The notes: a model not told the origin generated them from the sequence alone. A stretch of DNA of 64,000 nucleotides from Desulfothermus sp964427155 (GCA_964427155.1 CAYRSC010000004.1:1-64000); one strand, 5' to 3'; counted from the stretch's first letter, positions 1-8,198 are shown. A program made the numbers and translations.

Positions 1-34
1 AGAGGTGGGCTGCAACCAATAAAAATCCGTCCAT
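1..34 (-). CDS. Possible start of an integron cassette ORF, cut by the window edge
   Basis: On the minus strand an ATG at 32-34 opens a frame that is still open at the window edge, giving 11 residues (MDGFLLVAAHL). It lies just past the attC-like site at 134-218 in the direction a cassette gene would be read. A purine-rich stretch (AAAAGAG) sits upstream. Too little is visible to name a product; the position in a cassette array is the only argument. Confidence 0.2.
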   Translation of the reverse strand, partial: MDGFLLVAAHL

Positions 35-133
35 CTCTTTTGCCAAGATGTGTTAATGGAATGCTCCAAATTGGAACAGGATTTCATTTGCTATCATCCT
101 AACTTGAATGTCAAACTGTTTTGTACCTTTTTA

Positions 134-218
134 GCCGAACGACCAAGCTCACCTGCCGACATAGCGCAAGGCCAAAGGCCGAAGCGGTATGGCGGTCAGG
201 TGAAGCGCATTGTTAAAT
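134..218 (-). mobile_element. attC-like integron recombination site
   Basis: Read on the minus strand, the site opens with ATTTAAC (212-218), which fits the R'' consensus RYYYAAC. It closes with GTTCGGC (134-140), one mismatch from R' GTTRRRY. Between them is an imperfect palindrome: TCACCTG and CCG blocks pair with CAGGTGA and CGG. One arm carries two extra bases (T and A), as expected for the extrahelical bases of the L'' arm, and these fix the minus-strand orientation. A small AGGCC/GGCC hairpin lies at the centre. This orientation, with intI starting at 778 and pointing away, is the classical integron layout. Assignment is by eye; a covariance-model scan for attC would settle it. Confidence 0.75.
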
Positions 219-777
219 CTCTAAACCAAACTTATCTTACATGCAACTAACTATCAAAACAACTACAAAATTTTCTACCTTAAAAAACCATTTTTTTATT
301 TTTTTTCTCTTATCGGAGTAGAGTCTTACTTTTCTCTTATAAGAGACTTATATATCTCTGGCTTATCTAATACAAGAAAATAATCTCTTTATGCAACTAA
401 TAGTCAAATACCAATGTAAATTTATTCTTCTATTTATTTAATGCATTGTCAGAAGTGCAACATCTTATCGAAAGGAACTAAAATATTCTAATCACCTGAT
501 TCTTATCTATATCTTTTTTCAATTTAACATATTTATATTTATTAAGAATAATTTACTCACTTCTTAAAGCCTACACCATAAAAAAAATTCTGTCAAGATA
601 ATGTGGGCTAATGGTAAGTGGCGAAAAAAATAGAAGGAAAAATAAAGGACTTGAAAAATTAATTGAAATATTGTTAATATATGATTAAAATAGTTATAAT
701 AGTTAGTTAGAGTGATATATGATATTTTAATATTAATTTTTGGTTATTAACTATAATAACTAAAAAATGGAGATAAT
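219..777. other. AT-rich spacer between attC-like site and intI; expected place of attI
   Basis: No convincing gene is visible on either strand. The stretch is strongly AT-rich. The 10-mer ATGCAACTAA occurs at 241-250 and again at 391-400, each followed by similar sequence (CTATCAAAAC and TAGTCAAATA). On the minus strand the first copy contains GTTAGTT, close to an integron core site, so these could be attI or its repeats. That is speculative. The intI promoter lies near the right end. Confidence 0.35.
671..700 (+). promoter_or_regulatory. Candidate sigma70 promoter of intI
   Basis: TTGTTA (671-676) and a perfect TATAAT (695-700) are separated by 18 bases, about 80 bases before the intI start. 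The surroundings are AT-rich, so chance matches are more likely than usual. Confidence 0.5.
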
Positions 778-2032
778 ATGCAAACAAAATTTAAAAGATT
801 TCTGGAAAAGGTGGTGGGAGTAGAGAAGAGAAAAATTCCTTATTATATCAGATGGGTTCAGATATTCTGGAAAAGGGAAGGGGGGAAATGGGGTGATGGC
901 TTGCTTGAGAACAATAAACAACATTTTTTAAAGATATTGGAAAGACAAGTAGAGGGTTGGCAGGTCAAGCAGGCAGAAGAGGCTCTCTCCCTTTATTCCT
1001 ATTTTATAGAGAGGACGCAATGGGAAAATATACAAGGGGATAAAGATATTGAAAAATGGGAGGGATGTGAAGAGGAAATGGTAAGGATGCTTCGTTTAAG
1101 ACATCTATCTTATCGTACAGAGACCTCTTATGTGACATGGATTAAACGTCTCAGGGAATTTGTGAAGGGCAAAGATCCATACCTTTTGGTATCTCAAGAT
1201 GTTGAAAACTTTTTGAGTTATCTGGCAGTGGAGAAAAGGGTATCTGCCTCCACACAGAATCAGGCCCTAAATGCCATTGTGTTTTTCTTTAGAAATGTAC
1301 TACACAAAGAGATAAAGGTAGATGCCCTCAGGGCAAGAGGTCGCAGACGTCTTCCGGTGGTATTGAGCAGAGAAGAAATTAGTGGTATTGAGCAGAGAAG
1401 AAATTAAAAAGATCATAAGTCTACTTGATATGCCATATAAATTAATGTGTTTATTAATATATGGTTCAGGAATAAGGCTAGTGGAATGCATACGAATGCG
1501 GGTTAAAGACATTGATATTGAAAGGAAAATAATAATCGTAAGGTCGGGCAAAGGAGATAAGGATAGAGTAACATTGCTTCCTTCAGGTGTTCTTCCCCTT
1601 TTGCAAGGGCATCTACAAAAGATAAAAGAACTTTATCTAGAAGACAGGAAAAACGACATCCATGGAGTGGTTCTCCCTGGAGCACTGGAGAAGAAATATC
1701 CATTAGCCGGCAAAGAGTGGGGATGGTTTTGGGTATTTCCCTCTCCTCGTCTCTCTGTGGATCCTAGGGGAAAAGTAATAAGGAGGCATCATCTCCATCC
1801 TGTAAATCTTCAAAAGGCCTTTAAGATCGCCCTCAAAAAGGCAGAAATCTCCAAGGGAGCCAGTGTCCATTCCTTAAGACATAGCTTTGCCACTCATCTT
1901 ATTGAAGATGGATACGATGTAAGGACGGTGCAGGAACTTTTGGGGCACAAGCACCTTCAAACTACTATGATCTACACCCATATTGCCCAGAGAAATATTC
2001 TGGGGGTAAAGAGTCCTTTGGATGCATTATGA
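778..2032 (+). pseudogene. intI: Integron integrase (IntI) interrupted by a 25-bp tandem duplication
   Basis: Two overlapping frames, 778-1407 and 1382-2032, make up one integron integrase. The first carries the N-terminal domain and the SAM-like core-binding domain (SYVTWIKRLREF, STQNQALNA). The second carries the catalytic domain: Arg in GSGIRLVE, HSLRHSF (HxxR), LLGHK, the tyrosine of TMIYTH, and the IntI-specific insert around KEWGWFWVFPS. A perfect 25-bp duplication (1357-1381 = 1382-1406) shifts the frame by one and creates TAA at 1405-1407. Removing one copy gives a continuous 409-residue protein with no damage elsewhere, so the lesion looks recent. The ATG at 778 follows AATGGAGATAAT. 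As it stands, the protein ends before the catalytic domain. Internal initiation at the GTG at 1382 cannot be excluded, but that product would lack the N-terminal half. Confidence 0.88.
1357..1406 (+). repeat. Perfect 25-bp tandem duplication inside intI
   Basis: The unit at 1357-1381 is repeated exactly at 1382-1406 with no spacer. It begins GTGGTATTGAGC and ends GAAGAAATTA. Twenty-five is not a multiple of three, so the second copy shifts the intI frame. Perfect tandem repeats of this size can revert by slippage or recombination, restoring the gene. Confidence 0.97.
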
Positions 2033-2095
2033 GGAGATCCAGAAATGGCAGAGGGAGTGTCCCACAGGGAAGGAAAAGAAAAAAGTATAGATAAA

Positions 2096-2124
2096 AAGAG
2101 GGAAAGGGGGATCCTTCCCCTCTT
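2096..2124 (-). terminator. Intrinsic terminator after the MetE-like gene
   Basis: Arms 2096-2107 and 2113-2124 pair at 11 of 12 positions around a 5-base loop. The hairpin begins a few bases after the stop codon of the minus-strand gene at 2128. On that strand it is followed by a T-rich run. It also separates this gene from the convergent intI. Confidence 0.7.
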
Positions 2125-2127
2125 ATC

Positions 2128-3207
2128 TTAGGCAAAATTCCTCTGATACAACTGTCGAGTAAGAGAGAGTACCTTTTTGGCCAATTCAGGAGAGAGAGAA
2201 CCTGTGCCACAACTGGGGGTAATAAAAAGACGGGATTCTACCTCCTCCTTTTTGACTTCCAGGGAACTGCACAGCTTATCTATTTGTTCATTATATCTTG
2301 CATCCAGAGAATCAATCTCCTCTTTTTCCACAAACCTCCCCTCTGTTGGCACCACACCCCACGCAACCATTTTGCCAGAACTGATAAACTCTAACAATGG
2401 CTCTTTAAATAACATAAGTTTATCGAAGAAGGAATAGGCATCAAAACTTAGTATATCTGCTCCAGAATCAAACACCAGAGACCAGTCAGTATTTGCACAG
2501 ATATGTATGCCAACCAACACCCCCTTCTCCTGCAGAGGGGTTATTATTTCTGCAAAGGCACTGAGGACGTCTTCTTTACTTATACTGATAAACTCTGAAG
2601 ATCCAAATCCTGCCAGCGCTGGTTCATCCAAAAATATTATTACTGGATATCCAAACTTCAGAAGCTCCTGGGCCTGATAAAGGGCCTGAAGAGAGAGGTG
2701 TTTTACAGCCGCATCCCTCAGCTGCAAATTATAGAAAATACTTCTCCCCTCTTCATCTTTAACTGCTGTAGCAAAGGTAATAGGACCGGTAATCTGACCC
2801 TTCAGGGCTACTATATTCTCTCTTTGTTCAGCAGATAACCCCTGCAGATATGCCAAAAAGGCATAAAATCCCTTTGCCCTTTCCCTATCCAGGACAAACC
2901 TAGTTTCCTCAATAGGGCCTCCCCCCTGCACCAAAAGGTATTCTTCAAAAAAAGCCAGGAGGGCTTCGTCAAATCCTTCCCCAGAGGAATGGATGTATTC
3001 CCTGTCCCCTTCCTCTTTATATCCTGGCATACCCCGCAAAAATTGGGAAATCATCCCCTCTCCCCTATTTTTTGGAAGCTGGACCCACAGGGGTATTTCA
3101 GGGGTGGCATCAAAGACCCACGATAGGGCCTCTGTATGATCTACTAGGGGAAGACTCCCTATCAAGAGGGGAAGCCCCTGTGGCGTAAATCTGTCTTTTA
3201 TACTCAT
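2128..3207 (-). CDS. Core-MetE-like cobalamin-independent-type methionine synthase/UroD-fold methyltransferase
   Basis: A 359-residue protein corresponding to the C-terminal catalytic barrel of MetE, without the N-terminal half. Family landmarks are GQITGP (137-142), DEPALAG (194-200), HICAN (His235, Cys237), DILSFDAY (251-258), WGVVPT and PSCG (Cys333). His, Cys and Cys match the three invariant zinc ligands of MetE. The fourth ligand, normally Glu, is Asp256 here. It starts 3 bp after metK ends, so the two are probably co-transcribed and together would make methionine and then SAM. Short 'core-MetE' enzymes are known in archaea and some bacteria and are thought to take methyl groups from a corrinoid protein. 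The methyl donor here is inferred. A paralogue lies at 16290-17372. Confidence 0.72.
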   Translation of the reverse strand: MSIKDRFTPQGLPLLIGSLPLVDHTEALSWVFDATPEIPLWVQLPKNRGEGMISQFLRGMPGYKEEGDREYIHSSGEGFDEALLAFFEEYLLVQGGGPIEETRFVLDRERAKGFYAFLAYLQGLSAEQRENIVALKGQITGPITFATAVKDEEGRSIFYNLQLRDAAVKHLSLQALYQAQELLKFGYPVIIFLDEPALAGFGSSEFISISKEDVLSAFAEIITPLQEKGVLVGIHICANTDWSLVFDSGADILSFDAYSFFDKLMLFKEPLLEFISSGKMVAWGVVPTEGRFVEKEEIDSLDARYNEQIDKLCSSLEVKKEEVESRLFITPSCGTGSLSPELAKKVLSLTRQLYQRNFA

Positions 3208-3210
3208 ATC

Positions 3211-4380
3211 TTACACCTTACACGCAGTTATTAAATCTTGAGTTGCATCTATACTTTCCCAAGTAAAATCAGGGTGCTCACGGCCAAAATGGCCATAGCA
3301 TGAGGTCTCTTTATATATTGGTCGCTTAAGTTTCAGTCTTTCTATAATGTAATATGGCCTGAGATCAAATACCTCCAAAATGGCCTTAGTAAGCATCTCA
3401 TCACTCACTACCCCTGTTCCATTGGTGTTCACCAATACTGATACAGGTTCTGCCACACCTATCACATAGGCAATCTGTACCTCACACATCTGTGCCAGTT
3501 CAGCTGCTACAATATTCTTGGCGATATACCTGGCCATATAGGCGGCAGAGCGATCCACTTTGGAGGGGTCCTTTCCAGAAAAGGCACCCCCTCCATGGGA
3601 GGCCATTCCCCCGTAGGTATCCTGTATTATCTTTCTCCCAGTCATTCCACAGTCTCCCATGGGGCCACCAATTACAAACCTCCCTGTGGTATTTATGAAT
3701 ATCCTCATCTTATTATCAACCAATTCCTCAGGAAGGGTATATTTTATTACCTCTTCAATGATTGCATCTCTGAGGTCTTCATATTTTACGTTCTCATCAT
3801 GCTGGGCCGCTATAACTACATTGTCTATACGCACAGGTTTCCCATCAATATATTCCATTGCTACCTGGGTCTTTCCATCTGGTCTCAAAAAATCCAGTAT
3901 CCCCTTTTTTCTCACATAGGTAAGTCTTCTGCTCAATTTATGGGCCCAATATATGGGAGCGGGCATAAGGGTCTCTGTCTCTTTGCACGCAAAACCAAAC
4001 ATCATCCCCTGGTCTCCAGCCCCCTGTTCCTCTGGCTTTTGCCTATTCACTCCCATGGCAATATCCGGAGACTGTTTATCCAGAGAAGATATAACTGCAC
4101 ATGTCCTCCAGTCAAAACCCATCTCTGAACTGTGATATCCTATCTCCTTTATGGTCTGTCTCACCACTTCAGGGTAATCCACCACCCCTTTACTACTTAT
4201 TTCTCCAGCGACAAAACACAATCCTGTGGTCACAAGGGTTTCACATGCCACCCGTGCATCAGGGTCCTGTTTGATAAATTCATCTAGGATGGCATCGGAT
4301 ATCCTGTCTGCCACCTTGTCAGGATGTCCCTCTGTTACTGATTCTGATGCAAATAGATATCTCCCCTTTTTACCAATCAT
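3211..4380 (-). CDS. metK: S-adenosylmethionine synthetase
   Basis: Makes SAM from methionine and ATP. The protein shows ASESVTEGHPDKVADRISDA at its start, the GAGDQGMMFGFA motif, GGxxGDxGxTGRK (GPMGDCGMTGRK), HGGGAFSGKDPSKVDRSAAY and a C-terminal RPYYIIERLKL region. All are hallmarks of bacterial MetK. The frame stays open upstream to 4449, but ATG at 4380 has AAGGAG eight bases before it and gives the usual N-terminus and length (389 residues). The MetE-like gene follows after 3 bp. An attC-like site lies upstream at 4499-4563. No SAM riboswitch was recognised in the leader. Confidence 0.97.
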   Translation of the reverse strand: MIGKKGRYLFASESVTEGHPDKVADRISDAILDEFIKQDPDARVACETLVTTGLCFVAGEISSKGVVDYPEVVRQTIKEIGYHSSEMGFDWRTCAVISSLDKQSPDIAMGVNRQKPEEQGAGDQGMMFGFACKETETLMPAPIYWAHKLSRRLTYVRKKGILDFLRPDGKTQVAMEYIDGKPVRIDNVVIAAQHDENVKYEDLRDAIIEEVIKYTLPEELVDNKMRIFINTTGRFVIGGPMGDCGMTGRKIIQDTYGGMASHGGGAFSGKDPSKVDRSAAYMARYIAKNIVAAELAQMCEVQIAYVIGVAEPVSVLVNTNGTGVVSDEMLTKAILEVFDLRPYYIIERLKLKRPIYKETSCYGHFGREHPDFTWESIDATQDLITACKV

Positions 4381-4498
4381 GGTGCTTGCTCCTTGTGTTT
4401 TTTGTGTTATCCCTATATATCGTCCAATCTCAAAGGCGCAAAAACTCACCTTAGCTTGTTATATTATTTGCCTCCTAAACTAAGCATATCCTTTCACA

Positions 4499-4563
4499 GG
4501 CTAACGACAAAGCTCGCCTCCTGACATGACACAGGCCCAGAGGGCGTAGCGGATTTGTTAGAC
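4499..4563 (-). mobile_element. Shortened attC-like site upstream of metK
   Basis: On the minus strand it opens with GTCTAAC (a full match to RYYYAAC) and closes with GTTAGCC (one mismatch to GTTRRRY). Read on the plus strand, it aligns with the 134-218 site through AACGAC-AAGCTC-CCT-GACAT, AGGCC and the TTGTTA end. It lacks about 20 bases of one inner arm, so the palindrome is incomplete and recombination is doubtful. It follows the DUF2283 gene in the same orientation, as in a gene cassette, and precedes metK. Confidence 0.6.
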
Positions 4564-4596
4564 AATCTCTTGTTGAATTACTAATTCCTTTTCAAA

Positions 4597-4782
4597 TTAG
4601 AATGAATAAGATAACTTTAAATCTATTTTTTTAGAAGCATTAAGAATTTCAATACCTACCAGTTTATCTTCTGAAGTTGTATCCATATTGACACCATCAG
4701 AAATCTCTATAACTCCATCCGGAGTTTCATCTCCTAACTTTAGATACAAGGCATCCACTTCATCGTCATAGTAAACTTTCAT
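4597..4782 (-). CDS. DUF2283 family small protein
   Basis: A 61-residue protein with the DUF2283 pattern: MKVYYDDEVDALYLKLGD at the start, then a middle ISDGVNMD, then LVGIEILNASK. Members are often paired with a DUF4258-type toxin-like protein and are common in integron cassettes. The role is not established. Here the expected partner is a frameshifted remnant just upstream. The attC-like site lies 33 bases downstream, which suggests both arrived as a cassette. SD is GGAGAAAAA before ATG. Confidence 0.8.
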   Translation of the reverse strand: MKVYYDDEVDALYLKLGDETPDGVIEISDGVNMDTTSEDKLVGIEILNASKKIDLKLSYSF

Positions 4783-4941
4783 TTTTTCTCCCTTTCTTTA
4801 AAGGATAATTTGTTATTACAGTCACTATATCATTTTCCACAGAAACAACAATCCTTAAAGGATACCTAAGACATTCAACATCTTCTATAATCTCTTGATT
4901 GCCTTCAAGTCATTCTTTTTTTCCAGAATACCTCTAATTAT
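4766..4941 (-). pseudogene. Remnant of a DUF4258-like partner of DUF2283
   Basis: A 47-codon open stretch ends at 4766, overlapping the start of DUF2283. It contains YPLRIVVSVEND and VTVITNYPLKKGRK, resembling the C-terminus of proteins encoded next to DUF2283. Its frame is closed upstream by TGA at 4910-4912. Coding-like sequence (ILEKKNDLKAIKRL) continues in another frame further upstream, consistent with loss of one base near 4885-4893. No start codon with an SD is visible and the N-terminus is missing. Family assignment is tentative; the decay is the firmer part. Confidence 0.42.
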
Positions 4942-5005
4942 TTATTCTGATTATTATATAATTTTGCTCTTCTTTTTGCGTGGCGAGAAAATTTTATCTC
5001 CATAA

Positions 5006-5746
5006 CTAATTATCTTCTTTTATATTCTCTGCAACTAACATGGGCAATATATCTCCTGCCTTTCCAAATAGATTATAGTCCATGTATCTACTATAGGGAG
5101 TGGGTTCTAAATTTATCTCCACCAAACTGGCCCCTGCCTCCTTTGCCACTAGAGAAAAAGATGCAGCAGGTTGCACATTGGAAGAGGTACCTATTACCAG
5201 CATGACCTCACAGGAGGTGAGCGCCTGATAACATCTATCCAATAGTTCTCTATTCAGGCTCTCTCCAAAAAACACCACATCAGGACGAAGCAGTCCCCCA
5301 CAGTGTCCACATCTGGGGAGGGGAGGAAGCTCCAGATCCCTTTCTTCATACCTCTCTCCACATTCTATACATCTTACCCACCAGATGTTACCGTGGATCT
5401 CTATAAGGTTCCTACTTCCCGCCTCTGAATGAAGGCCATCCACATTTTGGGTTATCAAGGTAAAATCCTGCTTCTTCCTCTCCAACTCCACCAGTGCGCT
5501 ATGTCCCCTGTTATAGGTAACCTTACTTATGAGTCTTCGTCTCCAGTGGTAAAATTCCCATACCTCTTCTGGATTTGCCATAAAGGCATCAATGGAGGCA
5601 AGCCTGGTGGGATCTTTTTTTCTCCATAAACCATCTTTCCCTCTAAAGGTAGGAATCCCACTTTCTGCAGATATACCTGCCCCCGTGAGTACACATACAG
5701 CATCTGCCTCCTCTATAAGGTCCCTAACCTTCTCCATATCCCCCAT
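5006..5746 (-). CDS. cobB: NAD-dependent protein deacylase, sirtuin class III type
   Basis: Removes acyl groups from protein lysines using NAD. Motifs: GAGISAESGIPTFRG near the start, TQNVDGLHSEAG, the catalytic IHGN histidine, four zinc cysteines (CIECG and CGHCGG), VVFFGE and GTSSNVQPA. The tyrosine and arginine of FYHWRR match the YxxR pair that marks SIRT5/CobB-type enzymes preferring succinyl and other acidic acyl groups, so desuccinylation is likely. ATG at 5746 is preferred over GTG at 5752 because AGAGAGG lies at normal spacing. The gene overlaps the end of the radical SAM gene by 23 bases and is probably translationally coupled to it. Confidence 0.93.
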   Translation of the reverse strand: MGDMEKVRDLIEEADAVCVLTGAGISAESGIPTFRGKDGLWRKKDPTRLASIDAFMANPEEVWEFYHWRRRLISKVTYNRGHSALVELERKKQDFTLITQNVDGLHSEAGSRNLIEIHGNIWWVRCIECGERYEERDLELPPLPRCGHCGGLLRPDVVFFGESLNRELLDRCYQALTSCEVMLVIGTSSNVQPAASFSLVAKEAGASLVEINLEPTPYSRYMDYNLFGKAGDILPMLVAENIKEDN

Positions 5747-8198
5747 ATTCACCTCTCTTCCACCCCTCCATCTCTTCCCTGGTAAAAAATTGTTTGACCT
5801 TTATTAAATGCACCTGTGCGGATTTATCTGCCCCAGATAGATATTGGACAAGGAGCAGTGGATTAAAATATCCCCTTTCCCATGAAAAAACCACAGCAGC
5901 CTCATCTTTTTCCCTCTTCCAGACCTCTTCCACAAACTCCCCAGCCCTAATCTTTTTACCTTTTTTTTCAATGAAGATACAAGTGGTTTTTGCTCCTAAA
6001 AGTCTCGCCAGATATATTTCAGCTCCTGTATCTTGAAATCTCACAAAAAATAATTCCCATCTGGAATCATACACCTCTTTCAAAGAGGAGAGCCTCTCCA
6101 GAGAGATAAACCTCAACCCCGAAATGGTGTTTTTATTTAGCCTCTCCAGGACATCTTCAGACAAGGGTTGGTGAGTATTCAACAAAAACCACTCGTGATA
6201 ACTCTCCACCCCCACAGGGAGGGCACGGGAAAAGGAGAGCCTGGGTCTAGGATGATATCCCCCTGAAAAGGATACAGGGACCTCAGCCCTCCTCAATATC
6301 CGATCAAGCACAGACTGAAGCTCTATCTGACTGAGGTAAGAGGAACAAAGCCCCTTCTTAAACCATACCCTATAGAGATATTTCCTCTCCTGAAGTCCCT
6401 TATCCCTCTTAAAGACAAGCTCCTGTGATGGGGCCTGCCTTGCTAGGTTCAGAAAGGGCCTCACCCCTTCAAAATCACAGGCACCACATCCTGCACACTT
6501 GCCCCACCTGCAATCTAGTGTAAGTTCTGCCTTTTTTGCCCTTTCTCTCTCCCTAAGGAGAAAGGACTTATTTACACCCACATCAATATAGTCCCACGGG
6601 AGTTCCTCTGTCTCCTCCCTGGGTCCCAGGTAGGCGTTATAGTCCAGAGAAAGAGAATCAAAGACCTCTATCCATCGTTTGAAATCAAAAAAATCCCTCC
6701 AGCCTGTAAACACATCTCCCCTTTTATAGGCCTCTACTATTGCCCTGCCAAGGGCACTATCTCCCCTGGAGAACACCCCTTCAATTATGCTCATCTCCAG
6801 CAGGGGCCAGGAAAGTTTAAGCCTTTTTGTCCTCTTAAACAGTCTGCGCAGATAAGATATCTTACGCCTGGTCTCTTCTAGATTATCCTGGGCCTCCCAT
6901 TGAAAGGGGGTATGGGGTTTTGGGACAAAGGGCGATATGGAGACCCCAATGGTTATCCGCCTGGAAGGGGCAAGGGACAAAAGTCCTTTTGCCAGTTCCC
7001 ATATCCCCCTTATATCCTCCTCTGTCTCAGTTGGCAGACCTATCATAAAATAGAGTTTCAGGTGCTCCCATCCATTTTGAAAGGCCCATCTTACATGAGA
7101 TATTATATCTTCCTCTGTAATCCCTTTATTTATTACGTCCCTGAGTCTCTGGGTCCCCGCCTCCGGGGCAAGGGTAAGTCCTGTCCTCTTTAGCCTAGAA
7201 AGGGATTTCAGGATCTCTGGCCCCACGCTCCCTGCCCTGAGGGATGGAAGGGAGATGGATATCTGTCTGGGAAAGCAATATTGAAAGGCCAGGGAAAAAA
7301 GGGCGCTGAGATCAGAAAAATCCCCTGTACTAAGGGATAAAAACCCCACCTCTCCATATCCTGTGTTTTTAACTCCCCTCATCATTATTTCATTTATTTG
7401 AGCAGTGGGCCTCTCTCTCACAGGTCTATTCACCATACCCGCATAACAAAACCTGCATCCCCTGGTACATCCCTTAGATATCTCCAGAGTATATCTATCG
7501 TGGACAGGCCTTCCAAAGGGTACAATTTGATTAACTGGATAGCGCCCTATCTCCATTCCAGTGTATATCCTTTTTCTTATCTTACGCCGTATCTCCCTAC
7601 CTGGGATGAGTACCCCTTCAATACTGGCAAGTTCCCTCAAGACATTCCTTCTCCAGTCACAGCGGGGATAGTCCAATAGGACTGCAGAGATCTCTTCAAT
7701 CACCTCTTCTCCATCCCCTATCACAAAGAGATCAAATATCTCCCGGAGAGGTTCAGGATTACATACAGCCTCTCCCCCCGCTATAATCAGAGGGTAATTT
7801 CCATCCTCTCTTTCTCTCGCGTAAAAAGGTATATCTGCTAGATCCAGCATATAGAGGACCGTGGTATAACACAATTCATGGGTAAGACTAAACCCAACCA
7901 CATCCATCTTGTTCAAAGGGGTATCTGACTCCAGGGTGCAAAGGGGGGAATGGTGTCTTTTAAGTACCTCCCCCACCTCCAGAGAGGGAGCATACACCCT
8001 CTCTGCCCATATATGGGGATTGGAATTTAAGATGTGATAGAGGATGTGTTGTCCAAAATAAGACACGGCCACAGGATATATATCTGGAAAGGCAAGGGCC
8101 CACCTGAGTTTTACATCATCCTCCCTCTTATGGATAGAATTTATCTCTTCTCCCAAGTAATGACTTGGATTTTTAAAAAAGGGGAGAAGTTCTTTCAT
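5724..8198 (-). CDS. B12-binding-type radical SAM protein fused to DUF2344
   Basis: An 824-residue protein. The N-terminal third resembles B12-binding-type radical SAM proteins. The radical SAM motif CTRGCRFC puts the three cluster cysteines at 244, 248 and 251. A second cysteine cluster (CRWGKCAGCGAC) lies near residue 575. The last 200 or so residues, from YLYRVWFKKG, match DUF2344, usually encoded as a separate neighbouring gene. The fusion resembles TIGR03960 plus TIGR03936. The substrate is unknown; RNA or ribosome modification is often guessed from neighbourhoods elsewhere. ATG at 8198 gives the usual N-terminus; a TTG at 8213 is an alternative. No strong SD is seen for either. Confidence 0.85.
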   Translation of the reverse strand: MKELLPFFKNPSHYLGEEINSIHKREDDVKLRWALAFPDIYPVAVSYFGQHILYHILNSNPHIWAERVYAPSLEVGEVLKRHHSPLCTLESDTPLNKMDVVGFSLTHELCYTTVLYMLDLADIPFYAREREDGNYPLIIAGGEAVCNPEPLREIFDLFVIGDGEEVIEEISAVLLDYPRCDWRRNVLRELASIEGVLIPGREIRRKIRKRIYTGMEIGRYPVNQIVPFGRPVHDRYTLEISKGCTRGCRFCYAGMVNRPVRERPTAQINEIMMRGVKNTGYGEVGFLSLSTGDFSDLSALFSLAFQYCFPRQISISLPSLRAGSVGPEILKSLSRLKRTGLTLAPEAGTQRLRDVINKGITEEDIISHVRWAFQNGWEHLKLYFMIGLPTETEEDIRGIWELAKGLLSLAPSRRITIGVSISPFVPKPHTPFQWEAQDNLEETRRKISYLRRLFKRTKRLKLSWPLLEMSIIEGVFSRGDSALGRAIVEAYKRGDVFTGWRDFFDFKRWIEVFDSLSLDYNAYLGPREETEELPWDYIDVGVNKSFLLRERERAKKAELTLDCRWGKCAGCGACDFEGVRPFLNLARQAPSQELVFKRDKGLQERKYLYRVWFKKGLCSSYLSQIELQSVLDRILRRAEVPVSFSGGYHPRPRLSFSRALPVGVESYHEWFLLNTHQPLSEDVLERLNKNTISGLRFISLERLSSLKEVYDSRWELFFVRFQDTGAEIYLARLLGAKTTCIFIEKKGKKIRAGEFVEEVWKREKDEAAVVFSWERGYFNPLLLVQYLSGADKSAQVHLIKVKQFFTREEMEGWKRGEYGGYGEG

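Noticed and set aside
134..218. attC site in plus orientation
   Set aside because: The extra bases sit on the arm that, by the known rule for L'', must come first, which places it on the minus strand.
50..250. 66-codon plus-strand ORF
   Set aside because: It lies across the attC-like palindrome and its residues come from the site sequence; no family, no SD.
1382..2032. Independent small recombinase gene starting at GTG 1382
   Set aside because: The GTG is the second copy of the duplicated 25 bases; the frame is the C-terminal half of IntI.
3595..4128. 177-codon plus-strand ORF opposite metK
   Set aside because: Antisense shadow of a well-conserved gene; no domain or SD.
4381..4449. 23-residue N-terminal extension of MetK
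   Set aside because: The ATG at 4380 has a good SD and matches the family start; the extension resembles nothing.
4381..4498. SAM riboswitch upstream of metK
   Set aside because: No conserved riboswitch core or paired elements could be found in the leader.
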